Shown piece after piece: positions 6,397 to 8,929 of a DNA stretch of 8,929 bases (its first letter is position 1; each line of letters starts with the position of its first letter). A program made the position numbers and the translations under genes. The notes below the pieces were generated by a model. It saw only the letters and a program-made list of their open reading frames with translations. It made no database searches and was not told the DNA's origin. Location: contig CANHLD010000065.1 of NCBI GenBank assembly GCA_947461325.1, positions 1-8,929 of the forward strand, given 5' to 3'. This DNA is from Comamonadaceae bacterium (lineage in GTDB: Bacteria; Pseudomonadota; Gammaproteobacteria; Burkholderiales; Burkholderiaceae_C).

Positions 6397-7109
6397 GCGA
6401 AGACCTGTCAGCTCAGTCGTCCGTCTTATGGAGCGATCAAGCCATGTACCAGCGGATTGTGGAATCTGTGCTGGGTCACAGGTTGCCACCGGGAACGCGA
6501 CTGACCGAGGACAAGCTGTGTTCAATTTTTAGTGTCTCGCGAACACGCATCAAACCTATTTTGGTTCGTCTGGCGAATGAAAAAATCATCACCCTCACGC
6601 ACAACCGAGGTGCTACTGTCTCTCGGCCGACACAACAAGAATCGATTGAAGTCTTTGAAACACGGCGCTTGATTGAACCTGTCTTGTTAAAGCGATTCAT
6701 GGAGCGGGCCCATGCGCAAGATATTGCATACTTGTCCCGTAATATTTCTCAAGACAGAGATGCCCAAGCGCAAGGCGATAGACACCGCGCCATTGGTTTA
6801 ACCGGTGAATTCCATTTGTATATCGCCAGCCACGCACAACATGACACACTTAACCGGTTAATGCACGAACTGGTGACTCGCACCTGTTTGATTTTGATGG
6901 CCTGGGGTTCCAAAGACAACGCGTTACGCGAAGAGCATGCAGCCTGTGGTTGTCAAGAACACCGACAACTGCTGGACGCCATCAGATTGCGCGATATTGA
7001 TGTTGCCCAAGCCTTGATGGTGGCACATTTACACACTATCGAAAGCCAATTGAATTTCTCGCAAATCTCAAGCAGTGAGCTTGGGGTTGATCAGTTGTTG
7101 CACGACTGA
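6393..7109 (+). CDS. GntR-family transcriptional regulator, FCD subfamily
   Basis: This 238-residue DNA-binding regulator probably senses the transported compound or a derivative. The N-terminal winged helix-turn-helix spans about 17-79: YQRIVESVLGHRLPPGTRL, then the recognition-helix area VSRTRIKPILVRLANEKII and the wing HNRGATVSRP. The all-helical FCD effector domain spans about 86-215. His141 (in EFHLYIASH), His190 (in CQEHRQLLDAI) and His212 (in VAHLH) fit the usual metal-ligand histidines. The Asp normally four residues before the first His is Thr137 here, a variation seen in part of the family. Length is typical. The gene overlaps the permease gene by 4 bp and precedes the racemase-like gene by 5 bp, so regulator and targets are probably co-transcribed. 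Two candidate operators lie upstream of the operon (2152-2184). Repression relieved by ligand is the common mode but is not shown here. Confidence 0.92.
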   Translation: MSEDLSAQSSVLWSDQAMYQRIVESVLGHRLPPGTRLTEDKLCSIFSVSRTRIKPILVRLANEKIITLTHNRGATVSRPTQQESIEVFETRRLIEPVLLKRFMERAHAQDIAYLSRNISQDRDAQAQGDRHRAIGLTGEFHLYIASHAQHDTLNRLMHELVTRTCLILMAWGSKDNALREEHAACGCQEHRQLLDAIRLRDIDVAQALMVAHLHTIESQLNFSQISSSELGVDQLLHD

Positions 7110-7114
7110 ACAGC

Positions 7115-7840
7115 ATGCGCACTTTGCTTGTCATCAATCCAAATACCGGTTTTGCCACCACACAGCGTTTGCAAACTTGGATCAGTGGCTTGCTGCCTAA
7201 AGATGTGCAAGTTGAATGTATTACCGCACGTTTTGGCGCCCCCTATATTGCGTGTGAAGCCAGCTATACAGTCGCAGGCCATGCCTTGATTGATGCATGG
7301 GCGCAGTATTTGCAAGACACGGGCACTCAGCCTGACGGTATTTTGATTGCTTGTTTTGGCGATCCGGGTTTGTTTGCTTTGCGCGAGGTCAGTGCTTGTC
7401 CTGTCAGTGGACTAGCTGAGGCTTCTTTCATGCAAGCGGTGCAAACCGGACCGTTTGCCATCGTCACAGGCGGTGTGCGTTGGAAGCCTATGTTGCAACG
7501 ATTGGCTGGTAGCTTGGGTTTCGGCGAGCAACTCCAACACATAGAAATCGTCGAGCAGGACGGCGCTTCCTTGTTAGCCGACAGAGACATGGCATTGCGC
7601 GTGTTGTCGCAAGCGTGTTTGCGCGCCGCAGACAGTGGTGCCCGGAGCATCATTTTGGGCGGTGCCGGGTTGGCCGGTTACGCCAGTGAACTTCAATCGC
7701 AATGTCCGCTGCCATTGATAGACAGTGTCAGCGCCGGACTGGACTTGTTTTTACAAGAGTGCATGCCAGTTGCGCAAACCACAGTGAACCGTTTTCATGC
7801 CGCTTGGCATGCACTGCCGGGCTATCTGGATAAGCGCTGA
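7115..7840 (+). CDS. Asp/Glu/hydantoin racemase superfamily protein with one catalytic Cys replaced
   Basis: This 241-residue cytosolic protein belongs to the Asp/Glu racemase superfamily, hydantoin-racemase branch. It starts with 'LLVINPNTGFATTQ' (4-17) and has the first catalytic-cysteine motif ILIACFGDPGL (76-86, Cys80). It then has 'GPFAIVTGGVRWKPML' and the late motif IILGGAGLAG (179-188). In two-base racemases the late motif reads GCAG; here that Cys is Gly183 (codon GGT, 7661-7663). Cofactor-free racemases of this fold use two Cys for proton transfer, so ordinary racemization is doubtful. A decarboxylase, isomerase or other single-Cys chemistry is possible. Related Gly variants may form their own subgroup. 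It is the last gene of the cluster, 5 bp after the regulator, with no clear Shine-Dalgarno sequence, so it is probably coupled. A link to an imported amino-acid derivative is inference. Confidence 0.85.
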   Translation: MRTLLVINPNTGFATTQRLQTWISGLLPKDVQVECITARFGAPYIACEASYTVAGHALIDAWAQYLQDTGTQPDGILIACFGDPGLFALREVSACPVSGLAEASFMQAVQTGPFAIVTGGVRWKPMLQRLAGSLGFGEQLQHIEIVEQDGASLLADRDMALRVLSQACLRAADSGARSIILGGAGLAGYASELQSQCPLPLIDSVSAGLDLFLQECMPVAQTTVNRFHAAWHALPGYLDKR

Positions 7841-7856
7841 TTCAACGCTAGGCAAT

Positions 7857-8929
7857 TCAAGCCAGCAAATCGAACAAACTGCGCGCTACCACTTTGGTGG
7901 CTTTGCGTAAATCTTCTAAAACAATATGTTCATCCGCGCGTTTGGCATGCGACTCCAACACGGTACGCGGACCGGCACCGTAAATCACGCCGGGTATGCC
8001 GCGTTCGACATACAAACGCACATCGGTGTAGAGCGGCGTGCCTAGCGCGGGTATGGGTTCACCAAAAATTTCTGTGCCGTGTTTTTGCAATGCGTTGACC
8101 AGAGGTTGGTTGCCGGGCAAAGGTTTCATGGCGTTCGCCATGAGCATGCGGCGTATGTCTATGTGTATGGCGTGATCCGCATCACGCGATGCGTTGTAGT
8201 CGCTGACCGCTTTGGCTAACACCTCGCGAATACTGGTTTCCACTTGCGCCGGGTTTTCCTCGGGAATCATGCGCCTGTCGAGTTTGAAAATCACTTTTCC
8301 CGGAATCACATTGGTGTTGGTGCCGCCCTCGATCATGCCGACATTCAAATACGGGTGGGTAATGCCTTCCACTTCAGAGCATATGTTTTTATACAGCTTG
8401 TTTTGCGCGTACAAAGCGTTGAGCAAAGCCACCGCGCCTTGCAACGCATCAACACCGCTGTCGGGAATGGCCGCATGCGCCATGCGTCCGTGCACGGTGA
8501 CTTCCATTTGCAAGCAACCGTTGTGCGCGGTGACCACTTGGTAGCTGAAACCGGCGGCCATCATCAAATCAGGTTTGGTATGTCCATTGGCAAGCAACCA
8601 ACCTGGCCCCAGTTCGCCGCCGAATTCTTCGTCATAAGTGAAATGCAACTCCACCGAACCTTGGGCAGGTTTGGCGACTGCTTCAAGCGCTCGGACCGCA
8701 AACGTGAAGGTGGAGAAGTCGCATTTGCTGACCGCTGATGCACGGCCATACAACTTGCCATCTTCAATCTCTGCGCCGTAGGGATCGTGCGTCCAACCCT
8801 CACCGGGTGGCACCACGTCACCGTGGGCGTTCAAAGCGATCACGCGGCCTTCGCCATACCGTCTGCGCACAATCAAATTGGTGATGGAGGTCAACCCATG
8901 TTCATGCACCAAAGCCGCAGGAATTTCAA
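7857..8929 (-). CDS. M20-family metallo-amidohydrolase (ArgE/DapE-like), N-terminus truncated by window
   Basis: The frame is open through the right edge (357 codons seen). The TTG at 8912 is internal, since homologous-looking sequence (EIPAALVHEHG) continues upstream, so some tens of N-terminal residues are missing. M20 features seen in order: 'VIALNAHGDVVPPGEGW' (first metal His and Asp), LYGRASAVSKCDF, 'ELHFTYDEEFGGELGPGWL' with the catalytic Glu pair, dimerization-domain 'HGRMAHAAIPDSGVDAL' and 'NVIPGKVIFKLDRRMIPEE', and C-terminal 'SHAKRADEHI' with the last metal His. These enzymes hydrolyse amide bonds of N-acyl or N-carbamoyl amino acids, small peptides or similar. The usual bridging Asp of GRG..DMK is Val here (8730-8732), with an Asp four residues later (8718-8720). 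It converges on the racemase-like gene with 16 bp between stops and no visible terminator. Sharing the pathway of the ABC operon is plausible but unproven. Confidence 0.87.
   Translation of the reverse strand, partial: EIPAALVHEHGLTSITNLIVRRRYGEGRVIALNAHGDVVPPGEGWTHDPYGAEIEDGKLYGRASAVSKCDFSTFTFAVRALEAVAKPAQGSVELHFTYDEEFGGELGPGWLLANGHTKPDLMMAAGFSYQVVTAHNGCLQMEVTVHGRMAHAAIPDSGVDALQGAVALLNALYAQNKLYKNICSEVEGITHPYLNVGMIEGGTNTNVIPGKVIFKLDRRMIPEENPAQVETSIREVLAKAVSDYNASRDADHAIHIDIRRMLMANAMKPLPGNQPLVNALQKHGTEIFGEPIPALGTPLYTDVRLYVERGIPGVIYGAGPRTVLESHAKRADEHIVLEDLRKATKVVARSLFDLLA

Noticed and set aside
7841..7856. Bidirectional terminator between the convergent racemase-like and M20 genes
   Set aside because: The 16-bp gap has no inverted repeat with a T-tract; termination may lie inside the opposing gene.
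8244..8738. 164-codon plus-strand frame over the M20 gene
   Set aside because: It is antisense to conserved M20 motifs, with His/Arg-rich, domain-free translation; a shadow frame.
8910..8912. TTG at 8912 as the start of the M20 protein
   Set aside because: The frame remains open and family-like upstream (EIPAAL), and the protein would be too short at the N-terminus; it is truncated by the window.

Overview
This 8.9 kb chromosomal stretch most likely comes from a betaproteobacterium, probably Burkholderiales. That is inferred from moderate GC, gene families typical of the group (TRAP and PotABCD-type importers, FCD-type GntR regulator, hydantoin-racemase-like protein) and the look of the proteins. 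No rRNA, tRNA, CRISPR array, insertion sequence or phage gene was seen.

Layout. Positions 1-663 (minus strand) hold the N-terminal two thirds of a TRAP-transporter periplasmic binding protein that runs off the left edge. A 75-bp divergent gap separates it from a stand-alone LON-domain protein (739-1353, plus). This converges on upp, uracil phosphoribosyltransferase (1366-2004, minus), with only 12 bp between their stops. A 222-bp AT-rich divergent region (2005-2226) carries a good minus-strand sigma70-like promoter, two near-identical 11-bp pseudo-palindromes 22 bp apart, and an A8/T8 tract.

From 2227 to 7840 runs a compact plus-strand six-gene cluster: ABC ATPase, periplasmic solute-binding protein with a twin-arginine signal, two inner-membrane permeases, an FCD-family GntR regulator, and an Asp/Glu/hydantoin-racemase superfamily protein. 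Gaps are 32, 17, 2, -4 and 5 bp, which suggests one operon. A convergent M20-family metallo-amidohydrolase (7857-8929, minus, N-terminus off the right edge) faces it across 16 bp.

How the genes may work together. The ABC genes form a complete polyamine/opine-type (PotABCD-like) importer. The GntR protein is a likely local regulator, and the paired palindromes upstream of the operon resemble FCD-GntR operators. The racemase-like and M20 enzymes suggest that the imported compound is an amino-acid derivative (N-acyl, N-carbamoyl, opine or similar), but the sequence does not identify it. Both enzymes depart from textbook active sites: the racemase-like protein has glycine where the second catalytic cysteine is expected, and the M20 enzyme has valine where the bridging metal-ligand aspartate is expected. 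These two departures and the operator arrangement are the most interesting points in an otherwise ordinary metabolic region.
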